A DNA stretch of 64,000 bases. Source: Flaccisagitta enflata. Taxonomy: Eukaryota > Chaetognatha > Sagittoidea > Aphragmophora. Below, piece by piece: positions 38,282-50,599 of this stretch; position 1 is the first letter of the stretch, and each line of letters begins with the position of its first letter. The notes under the pieces are model-generated. The model saw only the letters and a list, made by a program, of their open reading frames with translations. It was not told the DNA's origin and did not search any database. Both the position numbers and the translations under genes were made by a program. The stretch covers positions 5,642,001 to 5,706,000 of the forward strand of contig OZ231128.1 in the NCBI GenBank assembly GCA_965153355.1. Direction: 5' to 3'.

Positions 38282-38640
38282 ATAGCGTGTGGAGGCATAT
38301 AAAGTTTTAGCACCACCCCCTACAGCCCAAACCCAACAACCAATTTTTTCACTTGGAACTGATCTGGATACCTTGGGACCATACAAATGGCGCCACCGTG
38401 GCGATTTTTGAATTTCCACTATTAACCCTCCCAATTTTGCGATTTTTTAGCCTTTAGGAGGTGGTTTAGGGGTAGGCAAAAGGTGGTCATTTGAGGGGGT
38501 TAGTAGTGGAAACTCAAAAATCGCCACGGTGGCACCATTTATATTGTCCCATAGTATCTAGAGCAGTTTTTAGTGAAAACATTGGTTAATGGGTTTGGGC
38601 TGTAGGGGGTGGTGCTAAAATTTGTGCCTCCACACTCTAA
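38282..38640. mobile_element. Inverted-repeat element, TGTGGAGGCA ends
   Basis: The left arm 'gtgtggaggcata.aa.ttttagcaccaccccctacagcc' pairs with the right. The inner part 'ccaccgtggcgatttttgaa' also pairs and is related to the element at 51,388. 359 bp, non-coding. Confidence 0.8.
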
Positions 38641-39575
38641 ATCAGTGGTCCGTCTGTGTCGGAGTTCAAGTCCACAAACCCTTTGGGGAAAAGACGAAAG
38701 GAAGTGAGCCTCATCATTTTGGCTGAATAATCGTTTGCTCAGGTACAGACAGGGACAGATGAGTGAAAAGAAGACCTCAGGGACATGAGTTCTTAAGGAT
38801 GTGCAAGGTTGCGGAATCCGCAATGCGGATGATATGCTCATTTCAAACGCATTAGTTAGGTCGACCCCTCGACTCCCATCCCCATCTTGTGTCAAAAGTT
38901 TACTTTAAATTTTCGGTATTATTATTAGAAGATTTGCGTGGCCTCTTTGGAAGTGTTAATTCTATGCTTTCAAGTACTCCAAGACCAAAAGAGCATTTGA
39001 TGAAGTTGTGTCCTCCTTGATTTCTTTTGTAAACAAAGTTCCCCCATGAGTTATTAAGAAAATTATGAATAGAGAAGTCCGCTGAAAAATAGAAAGAAAA
39101 AGAGCGCGAAAAAAGCTTGCCGTAAGAACCGTCAAAAATTATTTTTCATCTATTTTTCCGTCTGAAAATTAAAAAACCGCTTGACCAAAAAATTTCTGGA
39201 AGTGTAGGGTAATACCCCAAAACTAAGCTCTTGCAGTGAAGTGACTTCCTGCTCATGATTGTTCTGATGCATTTACTTTATTCTAACTGTATGCCTAAAC
39301 TCACTTTTGGTTCGGAGATTCATATAGGAGAAACCTCAGAACACTCGTTGCGTAGGTGAAGCTCATATTATCTTTGCTTTACCAAGATTAGATTTTTCTT
39401 ACAAAATTGTTTTTTTCTTCTTCTGACCTGAGAAAAGTATGTCACACCACAGGCTGAAGAGATAAAAAAAAAATATTTAATTGTAATTCTTTTAGATAGG
39501 CCATGTAGGCAAGTATTTTGATTATACCAAAGCCCAAATCGAAAATATAAAAAAGTAAATAACAAGTACCCCGGG
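38641..39575. other. No feature recognised
   Basis: Unassigned sequence with short open frames only. Confidence 0.5.
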
Positions 39576-39579
39576 GGTA

Positions 39580-39796
39580 CAACGATGCGTCCACATGCGG
39601 CTTAGCTTGTTAAGAATGATGCAATATTGCATCAACCTTGTGGAATGAAGCAATAATCTGAGATATTTCCAAGATTCTATGCATTTTCATCGTTCTCAAC
39701 TCGATCACCACGGACCAACCGACCGACCGACCGACCAACCAACGGACGGATGGACAAAGCCTCTTATAGAGATGCGTGGACGCATCTAAAAACAAA
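39580..39796 (+). mobile_element. Family 1 hairpin element, arm type GATGCGTCCA
   Basis: 5' arm GATGCGTCCA (39,583), 'ctcgatcaccacggaccaac', a CCGA/CCAA/CGGA tract, 'acaaagcctcttatagag', terminal hairpin AGATGCGT-GG-ACGCATCT and AAAAAC. TGGACGCATC is the exact complement of the 5' arm. The usual 'gggtgggcagggg' motif is absent. Confidence 0.8.
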
Positions 39797-40582
39797 AGAG
39801 TGAGGTCCATTATTTCAGATGAAATGCTTATCAAATAAACCAATTCAATGTTGCATTAGATACTGCTGTACATCGGATTTTTGGTTTTCGCCTATGGCAA
39901 AGCATTCGCTAAATAAGGGAAATATATAATTACGCATCAATTGAGTCTTTGTTTGAAAAAGCAAAGAAACGTTTTCATAATGGAATGATTGCCCATGATA
40001 ATGAGATTTCAAAGTTTCTGGCTGCCCTCCATAGAGAGGATGAGGCACAGGAACGTGACCGGACGCCGAAACGCTCTTTTTATCATAGTAGCAAGCATGT
40101 AGTTGACTTAGCTCTTTGAATTATGGTTGATGTTTGAATTGTCGCATATATGTTGACGGAAATAGACACAATAATAATAACGCAACATTACATAACAAAA
40201 ACACACCTTTTTCATGCATTAAGACGGAATTTGTTGATCCAAGGAGATTTAACTCAGTTCCATTTTTTCATCCATGAAAAAAAAATCGTCTCCATTTTTA
40301 CATCTCTTGGAAGCACGAATCCTGAATAAATCCATCTTTTACTGTCAAAGCCATAAATACGCTTAAAAAAAACCAAGAATAATAGAGACCATGGAACAAA
40401 ATAGACATGGACATTGCTTTCAGTTTAGAGGAAAAAGTTTCAGGTTGATGTCCTTCGGGAAAAAACGTGGCTAGAAATGACAGATTTTTTTCCTAGTATG
40501 TTTGATTGTTTGTACGGTATTACTCTTTTCAGCCGCGTGCTCGATTCGCCTGCGATCGGTCCGTTGATCCGTCACACTCTTT
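39797..40582. other. No feature recognised
   Basis: AT-rich unassigned DNA. Confidence 0.5.
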
Positions 40583-40823
40583 GGGGGCGTTTCTAGTCAC
40601 AGATAACCGCGTTTTGAACAGGCCACTCGGTCGCTCGCTTCGTTCGTTTGCTCGCACCGCTCACTCGCTACGCTCGTTTCGCTTGCTTGCTTTGTTCACG
40701 GGCTCGCTCACTCACTTCGCTCACTCCCTCACGGGACTGTTGAAATTCTCGAATATGTGTTCATGCTGTGAACGCGTTTCACGGGAACAAACGCGTTTCA
40801 GGCGCTCACTAGAAACACGCCCT
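40583..40823 (+). mobile_element. MITE family B, copy 4
   Basis: TIRs GGGGGCGTTTCTAGTC and CACTAGAAACACGCCCT. Shortest copy because the 'gctcgctccgcagcgct' segment is reduced. Confidence 0.9.
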
Positions 40824-40899
40824 TAGCCTTTTCGTTTTTCTAGCGTTTTCGGCCCATTGTATTGCCACCTGCCTAAAGCATGTGTAATCTTTTCCATGC

Positions 40900-41289
40900 T
40901 ACTCGACTCAATAAAAAAGCCGCACATTTAAAAGGCAAATTGTCATATCAAAATGCAGAATAACTTCTCAAAATCTTAGATCGTTAGAAAGCTCTTGAAA
41001 AGATCTTTCATTTGGCTTCAATCTGGCAATTCTAGCTTTATTTGTTTAGAGTAAAATCATAGCCATTAGCAGTTTTGCGATCCTATTGAAAAATGAGCAT
41101 TTTTACAAATTAGAAGATCACTTTGACAAGCTCTAGCTCCTAGACCGTTTGAGATACAGACCTGGGATTGGTCTAGAATGAAAGAAAATTTGAAAATCTT
41201 CAAAATCACTTTCACAGAAGAAAGTTTGAATAATTTTCTTTATCTTTTTCATTAACCCAAAATAGGGTGCGGCTTTTTTTAGTCGAGTA
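40900..41289. mobile_element. Family 2 element, arm type TACTCGACTC
   Basis: TIR TACTCGACTCAATAAAAAAG then ccgcac; right end GTGCGGC, T-tract, AGTCGAGTA. Interior 'gctagagcttgtcaaa'-type, 'gagctcctagaccgtttgag' (minus) and 'agctttatttgtttaga' words are shared with the other copies. 390 bp. Confidence 0.9.
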
Positions 41290-41678
41290 GTATCGACCCC
41301 TGCCCGCGAATGCCGTGAGGCCGTGAAGAAGTATTAACGAAGTAATGTGGGTGCCGGAAATCAAAGCGCTTCCAAAATAGCAGCCTCTAAAATAGCAGGC
41401 TCGGAAATAGCACGGCCCAGAATCGTACGGACGGATCTAGATACTGACGTTTAGTGTCAAATGCATGCGATTGCGATTACAACTGAGATGTGAATGGGTG
41501 GGCTTGAAGACAGTGATGGCGACTTTCGTTGAAGTAAGCGACATTTACTTTTCTTGCCTGATAAATGCGATTCTATAATAATCTAAGCGACGGTTATTGA
41601 CCATAAATTCGTCCCAAATAGTTTCGTAGAGAGTCTTTAAAAACTCTTTATTCACAATCAAAAACAGACATTTAAGCA

Positions 41679-41742
<64 letters not shown>

Positions 41743-41932
41743 GTGTATGTCTGTCTATGTGTTTGACTGTCCATGTATTTTTCATCGTTTTCCACTGCAC
41801 CAGTTATTAGTTCTTCGATGGCGTGCCAGAGTTTTTGGCCGGTTAGGTCTGTCTGTAAAGACAATATTTATATGTTATAACATCTCGGTGAAAACATCGT
41901 GTTTTTTGTTCGAGTTTATAATTCCCTTTTTT
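41290..41932. other. Unassigned DNA with (CT)n microsatellite
   Basis: 41,681-41,736 is a CT array. Three 'aaatagca' motifs lie at 41,376-41,412. No gene is supported. Confidence 0.6.
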
Positions 41933-42293
41933 GGGCAGTGGCCCCGAAGGGGTCGTTACCTATACTTTCACACATATTGGGAATTTTCTCCTCCTTCTCC
42001 TCCTCCATCACTCCCCTCAAATGCTAGTCTGGGCCCAGCCCCAAGATTGAAATTTTGGCCTCAAGGCTGGAATCTGAGCTACCAGGCTAGGATTTTGTCA
42101 TTTTTGCTAGAATTTAGGCCTCGGGCTGGGATTGGGGCCTTGAGACTGAGATTTGGACCTTGAGACTGGGATTTAGACCTTGAGACTGGGATTTGAGGGG
42201 AGGGATGGAGGAGGAGGAGGAGAAGGAGAAGGAGGAGAAAATTTCCCATATGTGTGAAAGCATAGGCCATCGACCCCTTTGGGGCCGCTGCCC
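41933..42293. mobile_element. MITE family C copy
   Basis: TIRs GGGCAGTGGCCCCGAAGGGG and its complement (…CCCTTTGGGGCCGCTGCCC), through 'ctatgctttcacacatat..gggaa.ttttctcctcc'. The interior is a degenerate 'gagactgggatttagacctt' repeat. The outer flank is at 42,294-42,355. Confidence 0.85.
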
Positions 42294-42875
42294 TGTTTCC
42301 CCTTCAACTTCAAGCACAACCTACTTAGGCAGGGAATGGGTACCGCTGACCATCTAACGCTTTTGCGACTATTTTTCACTCTGATAAAATTAAGTGACTG
42401 TAGTTAAAATCGACAGTAGAATGTAGGGTCTGCATATGCCACTAATCAGTTTACATGCATTGATCGAGAAAAATGTGGGTATTGAGGTTATCAGATACCT
42501 GAAAAGTAATCTAAGTTACTTAATTTATTCAAAGATGATTTCATAAAGACTCCATCATTTGACATGTCAATCTGCCTGTGTCTGAGCACGACACTTGGAA
42601 GTAAGATAAAAGACAAGCTTACCAGCACATTTTCCTGAAACTTAGCAACTTGCCTTTGATAACGAGTTGTGTTTTGTGGTGAGAAAACATGTGGCTTTGC
42701 AGCCACAGGCTACCCCTGATTTTTCTACTGATGGAAGTGATTAGATTTAAATATCTTTGTTCTGAATTGTGCAATCTTATCCTAAGACTGGATGCGGTAC
42801 ACCCAAGAAGAAGCGCTGGCTAGCAAATGACCATTTGACTGTTATAACTTATATTATAACTTATAAGTTCAGAAG
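42294..42875. other. No gene recognised
   Basis: After the family C flank, unassigned AT-rich DNA. Confidence 0.5.
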
Positions 42876-43127
42876 TACAGTACGATGGGAGCAAAGACAA
42901 CCAACACTGGAGGTATCTTAATTTCATTTGATGTATACAAAAATTGAACTCAATGCTAATTAAAGGTTGCTCTATTGCTTGAATATGTTAGCTTCTCTCA
43001 TTCTTCAACTTGTGACTTGACTTCATCAGACCTAGCTTATCAGATCGGGCGAAACATTTTATATGATTTAAAAAAAAACTAAAATCTATACTCCAGTCCA
43101 GGTCGTCTTTGCTCTAATCCTACTGTA
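42876..43127. mobile_element. Inverted-repeat MITE, TACAGTA ends, 252 bp
   Basis: Left 'tacagtacgatgggagcaaa' then gacaaccaacactggag; right complement 'ctccagtccaggtcgtcttt' then gctctaatcctactgta. TA is at both extremes. Confidence 0.85.
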
Positions 43128-43680
43128 GAGCCTCCGCAGTGTGGATTCATAAACATGCAACATTTTCACCACAACAACCTTTGAGTGGTGATTAATAAAT
43201 GGAACTCGCGGTCCCTAAAATGGATCAAAGATCCCAAATCTCTTTTGTTCTAGGTAGTAACATTATAAAAATAATCAAAAACAATCGGGTACATAGGTTT
43301 TGAGCACATGAGGGGGAAAACACACCGTCAAATGAGGACGCACAGCTAATTAACTTCTGGTATCACGCTGGGCCAAATTGATCCGGTGGAACCTTCAATG
43401 ATATGACTCTGGTGGGATTTGTCAGATAAAAGCTCCGTTACAGGAGATCTTCTTTCCCTCAACGACAAATCGTGAAAATCCATCCACGCTCACATGAAAC
43501 CAAGGCTGGGTACTGTTTCGGCCGATTTCAGCGAGCTGGGTCCGTGAGCGAGCGAGCGAACGTGAGTGAGTGAGTGAGTGAGCGAGGTGAGCTAGGTCCG
43601 CAAGCGGTGTTAAAATGAAAATTTCCAAGGTCATTTTTCCAGCGATCGCTGCGAGTGAACGATTGGAGAAACAGAGAGAG
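43128..43680. other. No gene recognised
   Basis: Unassigned. 43,545-43,600 holds short GAGT/GAGC repeats. Confidence 0.5.
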
Positions 43681-44267
43681 TAACACCCCTGACATAATTA
43701 GGCGAACTGGGAACATATGCCATAAAGAGTGAAATATTGGCCCCAACTCCACTAGATTTGACATAGAAATAGCAAAAATACCATACTTTGACGTGGTAGA
43801 GCAACAGAGAGGATTTATTTACCGGTAGAAGGGTGAGAAGGTAATCAGTCAGAAATGGCAAATCGGATTTTAACCGATTTTCCCCACAATATTTCTTTAT
43901 GAAGATGGCACATATTTTCAGCTGTATTTTGTGATATATACCCAAGCCGATTGTCTTCAATGACTAGACAGTTATTCTTTTAATGGTTTTTGGGAAGAGA
44001 GGGCCAAGAAATAAACAGGGGCAGCTCCTGAAACTGACAAAATTGTACATAAAGTTAACTAGTAGAAATGGACATATTGAGACTGTTTCCCATCAAAAAA
44101 TGGTATTTAATGACTTGAATAGGCTTTAAACGTAGCTTCTTAATGGAATTTGATTTGAATCTACCCAAGATAGTGTAAACATATCCCAAAGTGTCATTCA
44201 AATACCTTTGTTATGCTAAAATAGATGATATTCAACCTCAGTTCCCCTAATTTTGTCAGGGGTGTTA
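43681..44267. mobile_element. Inverted-repeat element with TA duplication, 587 bp
   Basis: TAACACCCCTGACATAATTA on the left, and the right end read inward is TAACACCCCTGACAAAATTA. The arms decay inward. TA occurs at both ends. Non-coding. Confidence 0.8.
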
Positions 44268-44502
44268 AACCAATTAATTTGATCAAACCACGGCGATCAA
44301 ACCATGGCGCCGATGTTATCTGAGCCATGGAACAAAGTCCAAATAACGGAAGTAAGAAATAAGAATTTTTACAAGTGAGACGCGTTTTCAAATCGGAAGA
44401 AATAGAAAAAGAAATAAAAATAATGGAGAAGAAGAAGGATTATTTATTTGAAATCCCATCGGGAGGAAACGTAATTCCATTAAACCCAGAATCGAATATC
44501 AG

Positions 44503-44615
<113 letters not shown>

Positions 44616-45037
44616 AGAACTTCGTGAGGCTGAAGAGAGAGGGAGGAAAAGAAAAATAGAGAAATATGGAATTTAAATAAAATGAAGAGCCTATCGCACG
44701 CCAGGTGATGTTGGAAATTCCTAATAGCTTGGAAGGGGCGGTTGAAGGAAAGAATGGAGGGCGAGGGAAGGGAAGTGGGAGAAGGAAGGGGAAGTGGGAA
44801 AAGGAAAAGTGGGAGGGGGAAGTGGGAAAAGAGCTTAAAGGGGGAGAGGAAGGGGATGTAGAAGAGGATGTTAAAGCGGGAGAGTTAAGGGAAGTGGAAA
44901 CAGAAATTAAAGGACAAAGGATAGAAAGTAAAGTAAACGTCTGATGGAAATAAAGAAGCGTTTAAGGAATAAGGATGTGTCTTTTATGAGAAGTGTACCA
45001 ACTTGAAAAGAGTAAGAGCAGCCCAAAGGCAGTAAGT

Positions 45038-45221
45038 GGTCAGCGGTACCCGTGCCCTGCTTGAGTAGTGTGTGATTTAAGTTGAGGGGGAGCAGGGCAG
45101 CGGCCCCAAAGGGGACGAAGTCCTGTAGAACACAGGGGGAATCTATCCGTCCATCTATCCGCCCGTCCGTCCGTCCATTCGTCCCCCCTGTTCCACAGGA
45201 CTTTTGGGGCCGCTGCCCAAA
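45038..45221. mobile_element. MITE family C, short copy with outer flank
   Basis: The outer flank 'ggtcagcggtacccgtgccc' (45,039) precedes TIR GGGCAGCGGCCCCAAAGGGG (45,097). After a short (CCGT)n interior, the right TIR ends 'tttggggccgctgccc' near 45,219. Confidence 0.8.
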
Positions 45222-45580
45222 AAATGGAAATATGAATTTACAGATGGTTTATCTTTATGTCAAAGGTCCGCGTTAAGGAAAGATGGACGACCTCAAACAT
45301 CACTTATCTGTGACGTCTGAGTGACCTTTTTTAGTCACCATCACTATCCACTGTGCAGTACGTCATATAAAGCGCCCCAAAAGTTATCAGACGACTTCAC
45401 CCATGTAATCGTCACAGAGGCTTGTTGAAAAATCGATTCAGGCATAATTTCCGACCACTGCAACGGGAAAAGTTTGAAGCATTTCAGAAAGTTATAGGTA
45501 AGGTATCAGTCAGTTAATGATCCTAAACCTATAATTTTCCATTTATTTACCAATTTACATCCATTATGCGCCAAATACAC
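45222..45580. other. No feature recognised
   Basis: Unassigned. Confidence 0.5.
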
Positions 45581-45587
45581 ACAGGCC

Positions 45588-46242
45588 CATGCAAACTAGC
45601 TTGTACCGAAATGACAATAAACAATAAAATCAGAATTCTACAAGTAGTTCTTATTGTGGGGCTGTCTTGGGCTTCCAATGACATCAATTTTGGTTTGAAA
45701 AAATTGCATCTTGCTGTCCGCGCCTTACCTTTAATTTTCATTCAGCCTATGGGAAACCAAAAATTTCAAAGTGGTTAAATCTCTGTTTTGTCAGCAGATT
45801 TAAAATCTGCAGAAAAAACTGTTAATTGAAACTGCTTTCCTTTTTTCAATATTCCAACTGGAAGGTGCTCAAAATAAGCGTCAAAGTATGCAAAACTTAC
45901 CCTTTTCTTCTATTTATATGTAAAATCGCCGAACTTATCTTTTTTTATATCTTTAAGATGAATTTTGACTATGATCCCGAAGGAATATTGAAAAAAGGAA
46001 AGCACTTTCAATTAACAGTTTTTTCTGCAGATTTCAAATCTGCAGTCAAAACAGAGATTTAAGCACTTTGAAATTTTTGGTTTCCCATAGGCTTAAGGAA
46101 AATTCAAGGTAAGGCGCGGACAGCAAGATGCAAATTTTTCAGACCAAAACTGATGTCATTAGAAGCCCAAGACAGCCTCACAACAAGAACTACTTGTAGA
46201 ATACTGATTTTATTGCTTTTAGTCATTTAGGTACAAGCTAAT
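45588..46242. mobile_element. Foldback element, about 650 bp
   Basis: 'ctagcttgtaccgaaatgac' on the left pairs with 'gtcatttaggtacaagctaa' on the right. The arms carry 'ctacaagtagttcttattgt', 'ctgtcttgggcttc' and 'tgctgtccgcgccttacctt' on one side and their complements on the other. The inner 'ctgcagattt' motifs also mirror. Non-coding. Confidence 0.85.
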
Positions 46243-46340
46243 GCACACGTACTCAAGAAAGTACAACGATCATGTCAATTTATGAATTGATGTCTTGCTA
46301 AGAGTTTGTCCTACCATTGACCATTACAGAAATTAAATCG

Positions 46341-46969
46341 AGCTCCTAACAATGGTTACCATCATCAAAATTGCCTGAAATTTTGTGAAAATTATGTTGT
46401 CAACAACCTTGGCGTTGATTAAATGGGTGAGGTTGTGGGTTGACTTTTGGGGCACTCTTTACTATAGGAGGTATCTATTGAGTAACCCCGCCTCACAGTA
46501 CTTTTCACATGATCGACACCCACTTACCCAGAATCACCACCTTTCACAACATCCACCACCTCTAACCTCGCCTCATCACCATTACACTGAGCAAGAATTT
46601 TCACCCATCAATCATATAAAAGAAGAGTAAAATCATTATCCCTGACCACCCCGCAATCACCATAACATTTACACTGACACAAATCAAGGATATTCACCTA
46701 TCTCAACATTCACCATCACACTAGGACTAGCATCGCGACGGCGTACTTGTTGTTGGTCGATCAAGCGAATGTTGAAAAAAGACTAAATCTCTAACATATT
46801 TACATGACATCGAGTAAGGTTCACTTTACTGGTATGTGAGCTTAAAACGTGTGATGCTTGATTCGAGAAGATGTCGGACGGATTCTGATTTGTTTTCGAT
46901 TGTCATTGTGGTGCTGCCTCATTTTCCTTCCAGATGCTGTCTGGTACGAGTCCCAGATGGAAAGGAGCT

Positions 46970-46980
<11 letters not shown>
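46341..46980. repeat. Dispersed repeat E, uninterrupted copy
   Basis: About 640 bp from 'gctcctaacaatggttacca' to 'gatggaaaggagctaacaga', then (GA)n to about 47,052. A second copy is split into 57,000-57,258 and 63,155-63,545 by the hAT-like transposon, and this copy supplies the empty site (46,591-46,605: 'aagaattttcaccca'). I see no TIRs or protein in it. It may be an old element fragment or a segmental duplication. Confidence 0.9.
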
Positions 46981-47057
<77 letters not shown>

Positions 47058-47299
47058 AAGAAAGTGAGAGAGAGAGCTTGTAAGTCAGACTGACAGATTG
47101 ATTTGCTGCAGGATTGAATGATTGAAGAAAACGAAAGAGAGAGAGTGACTCTTGAGAAAGCTTACATCTCTCCAGATTTGCCAAAAATGTAGAAAAAACC
47201 TTTGGAGAATAAGAAATCTGAAAAAGAGTAAGAGCAGGAGTAAAGAGCCAGAGATGAAAGAGAAAGACAAAGAGAAAGAGAAAGGCAATGATTAAGAGA

Positions 47300-47355
47300 A
47301 AGACTAAGAAGATAAAGAAGAAGGAGAAGGAGAAGAAGAAGAAGAAGAAGAAGAA

Positions 47356-47387
<32 letters not shown>

Positions 47388-47640
47388 AGAAGAAGAGGAG
47401 GAAGAAGAAGAAGAAGAAGGAGAAAAAGTAGAAAAAGAAGGAGGAGAAGGAGAAGGAGAAAAACAGAAAATAATGAGGAAAGAAGGAAGGAAGGAAGGAA
47501 GGAAGGAAGGAAGGAAGGAAGGAAGGAAGGAATAAAGGAAGTAAGTAAGGAAGGAAGGAAGGAAGGAAAGAAGGAAGAGGAGAGGGAAAGGAAAAACAAG
47601 GGCAAGAACAAGAACAAGAACAGGAATAAAGAATGATATG
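47300..47640. repeat. (GAA)n and (GGAA)n purine arrays
   Basis: GAA/GGAGAA words (47,310-47,460), then GGAA tetranucleotides (47,478-47,580), then 'aagaacaagaac'. Confidence 0.95.
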
Positions 47641-47764
47641 AGGCCGGAAAAAATGGGGAGAACATCAATGATCTTTAAGATTGAAGCACAACGCGGACGA
47701 ATATCCTTTTGCTAATTAAAACGCGGATGAATATCCTCTTTAACTTACCCCCGGTGCAAAGCCA

Positions 47765-47935
47765 CAGGAAAAGAAAAAAGAATGAAAAAGAAAAAAGAAT
47801 GAAAAAGAAAAAAGAATGTAAAAGAAAAAAGAATGTAAAAGAAAAAAGAATGAAAAAGAAAAAAGAATGAAAAAGGAAAAAAAAACATGAAAAAGAAAAC
47901 AGAATGAAAAAGAAAAAAGAAAACCGCGCTAAGAA
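47765..47935. repeat. 18-bp repeat AAAAGAATGAAAAAGAAA
   Basis: About nine units with substitutions (gtaaaag, gaaaaagg). Confidence 0.9.
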
Positions 47936-48262
47936 TGTCGATTAGTCGTCCGATACTTAAGCTAATTGAAATGCTTTGCACTGCCAAGTCTTTCTCTCTG
48001 CTAATTGGTTTTATTTCACCTTTACATACGCGTCTGTTTCTTACCTCTCATCTGCGGCAATTTCTCCACAGAGATTGCTCTAATCAAATTTATCGAATAC
48101 AACTGCTTATATCAAGAAATTCTTTGTTAAAATCAATCAGTTCTGATCAGTTCCTCCCTCTCCGAGAACCTTGTTCCTTCTACTCTGTACACTGTACAGC
48201 AAAAGAACAAAAGGCAACCAGAGCAATGACCAAAATTCGTTTATCTCAGTCACACGATTGCA
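47936..48262. other. No feature recognised
   Basis: An open frame of 110 codons (47,935-48,267) has no recognised motif and runs into the minisatellite. Confidence 0.4.
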
Positions 48263-49905
48263 GTTGACGAGACCAGGAGGGGGCAACATTTGGGAATCAT
48301 TGTCGTGACCAGGGGGGAGGGGGGAGCAACACTTGGTATTGGGAGTCATTGTCGTGACCAAGAGGGGGCAACACTCGGGATTGAGAGTCATTGTCGTGAC
48401 CAGGGGGGGAGCAACACTTGGCCTTGGGACTCATTTTCGTGACCAGGAGGGGGCAACACTCGGGATTGAGAGTCATTGTCGTGACCAGGAGGGGGCAACA
48501 CTCGGGATTGAGAGTCATAGTCGTGACCAGGAGGGGAGCAACACTTGGCTTTGAGAGTCATTGTCGTGACCAGGAGGGGGCAACACTTGGGATTGAGAGT
48601 CATAGTCGTGACCAGGAGGGGGCAACACTCGGGATTGAGAGTCATAGGCGTGACCAGGAGGGGAGCAACACTTGGCATTGGGAGTCATTGTCGTGACCAG
48701 AAGGGGGCAACACTTGGGATTGAGAGTCATAGTCGTGACCAGGAGGGGAGCAACACTTGGCTTTGGTAGTCATTGTCGTGACCAGGAGGGGAGCAACACT
48801 TGGCATTGGGAGTCATTGTCGTGACCAGAAGGGGGCAACACTCGGGATTGAGAGTCATAGTCGTGACCAGGAGGGGAGCAACACTTGGCTTTGGGAGTCA
48901 TTGTCGTGACCAGAAGGGGAGCAACACTTGGCATCGGGAGTCATTTTTGTGACCAGAAGGGGGAAACACTTGGGATTGAGAGTCATAGTCGTGACCAGGA
49001 GGGGAGAAACACTTGGCTTTGGGAGTTATTGTCGTAACCAGGAGGGGAGCAACACTTGGCATTGGGAGTCATTGTCGTGACCAGAAGGGGGCAACACTCG
49101 GTATTGAGAGTCATTGTCGTGACCAGGAGGGGGCAACATTTAGGATTCATTGTCGTGACCAGGAGGGGAGCAACACTTGGCATTGGGAGTCATTGTCGTG
49201 ACCAGAAGGGGGCAACACTCGGGAATGAGAGTCATTGTTGTGACCAGGAGGGGGCAACATTTGCGAATCATTGTCGTGACCAGGAGGGGAGCAACACTTG
49301 GCATTGGGAGTCATTGTCGTGACCAGAAGGGGGCAACACTCGGGATTGAGAGTCATTGTAGTGACCAGGAGGGGGCAACACTTGGGAGTCATTGTTGTAA
49401 CCAGGAGGGGGCAACACTTGGGAATCATTGTCATGACCAGGAGGGGAGCAACACTTGGGAGTTATTGTTGTGACCAGGAGGGGGCAACACTTGGGAGTTA
49501 TTGTTGTGACCAGGAGGGGGCAACACTTGGCAGTCATTGTCATGACCAGGGGGGGGGCAACACTTGGCAGTCATTGTCGAGACCAGGAGGGGGGCAACAC
49601 TTGGGAGTCATTGTTGTGACCAGGGAGGGGCAACACTTGGGAGTTGTTGTCGTAACCAGGAGGGGGCAACAATCGGGAGTTATTGTTGTGACCAGGAGGG
49701 GGGCAACACTTGGGAGTCATTGTCATGACCAGGAGGGGGGCAACATTTGGGAGTCATTGTTGTGACTAAGAGAGGGCAACACTTGGGAGTCACTGTCATG
49801 ACCAGGAGGGGGGAACACTTGAGAGTCATTTTCTTGATCAGGAGGGGGCATCACTTGGGAGTCATTGTTGTGACCAGGAGGGGGGCAACACTTGGTAGTC
49901 ATTCT
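48263..49905. repeat. 42-bp to 36-bp minisatellite, about 40 units
   Basis: The left part uses a 42-bp unit ('gtcgtgaccaggagggggca' + 'acactcgggattgagagtca' + tt) alternating with variants 'ggagcaacacttggc(t/a)ttggg'. From about 49,370 the unit is 36 bp because the 'attgag' part is lost. Both periods are multiples of three, so peptide frames stay open without being genes. Confidence 0.95.
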
Positions 49906-50473
49906 CTATAGCGTTGAGCTTTAAAACTACGCAGTGTTTCATTTTTTTTCTTTTTGGTTTACGGGATTTATTTATTTTTGCTGTTTTTCTTGAATTTGAT
50001 TTTGTTTCTAACACCATCTTTCGCTTATAATGGGTCTTGTTCCATATGCCATTTTTCCTTTATATTCGGTTTTGTTTCACAAACCCTCTTTTTCCTGTAT
50101 TTCATTTGATGTTATATCATGCCTTTCCTTCATAATGCTTTCTTTACATGCAAACTCTCCATAATATTGGGTTATATTTTCAGTTCTTCCTTTATCTCTT
50201 CCAAAATGGCAACTTATTTTCCACTGAATCACTGAACATTAGGCTGGGCCCACGATGACGGTTTGAAAAACACTCTTGCTCCAAGCACTTTTCATGTTCC
50301 CATGATGAAATTAGAGTCATATCTACTTGTAAAATCAATTCTGATAAAATTGCGCCAGACCGTCATAGTGATATGTTCAGTGAATTTTAAGTAAAAAATG
50401 CCATTTTTTTTCTTTTTTCATAAAAACATTTTCAAGAGACATGGCCACTTAGTAAGTGCGTGTGCTTGCGTAT

Positions 50474-50477
<4 letters not shown>
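49906..50477. other. No feature recognised
   Basis: Pyrimidine-rich, AT-rich unassigned sequence. 'ggctgggcccacgatgacgg' (50,243) and 'gaccgtcatagtgat' (50,359) form a weak inverted pair. Confidence 0.5.

Positions 50478-50539
<62 letters not shown>
50478..50539. repeat. (TG)n microsatellite
   Basis: About 62 bp TG. Confidence 0.97.
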
Positions 50540-50540
<1 letters not shown>

Positions 50541-50599
50541 TCTAAATTGAATTTTTTGACCTTGCCTATCTAAACCACTGATTGGACTTAACGATTATC

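Noticed and set aside
46385-46630. 81-codon frame in repeat E
   Set aside because: Not conserved as an open frame in the second copy (indels and the transposon split) and low complexity at its end.
48263-49905. CRISPR-like regular array
   Set aside because: Units are contiguous minisatellite repeats without unique spacers, in a eukaryotic setting.
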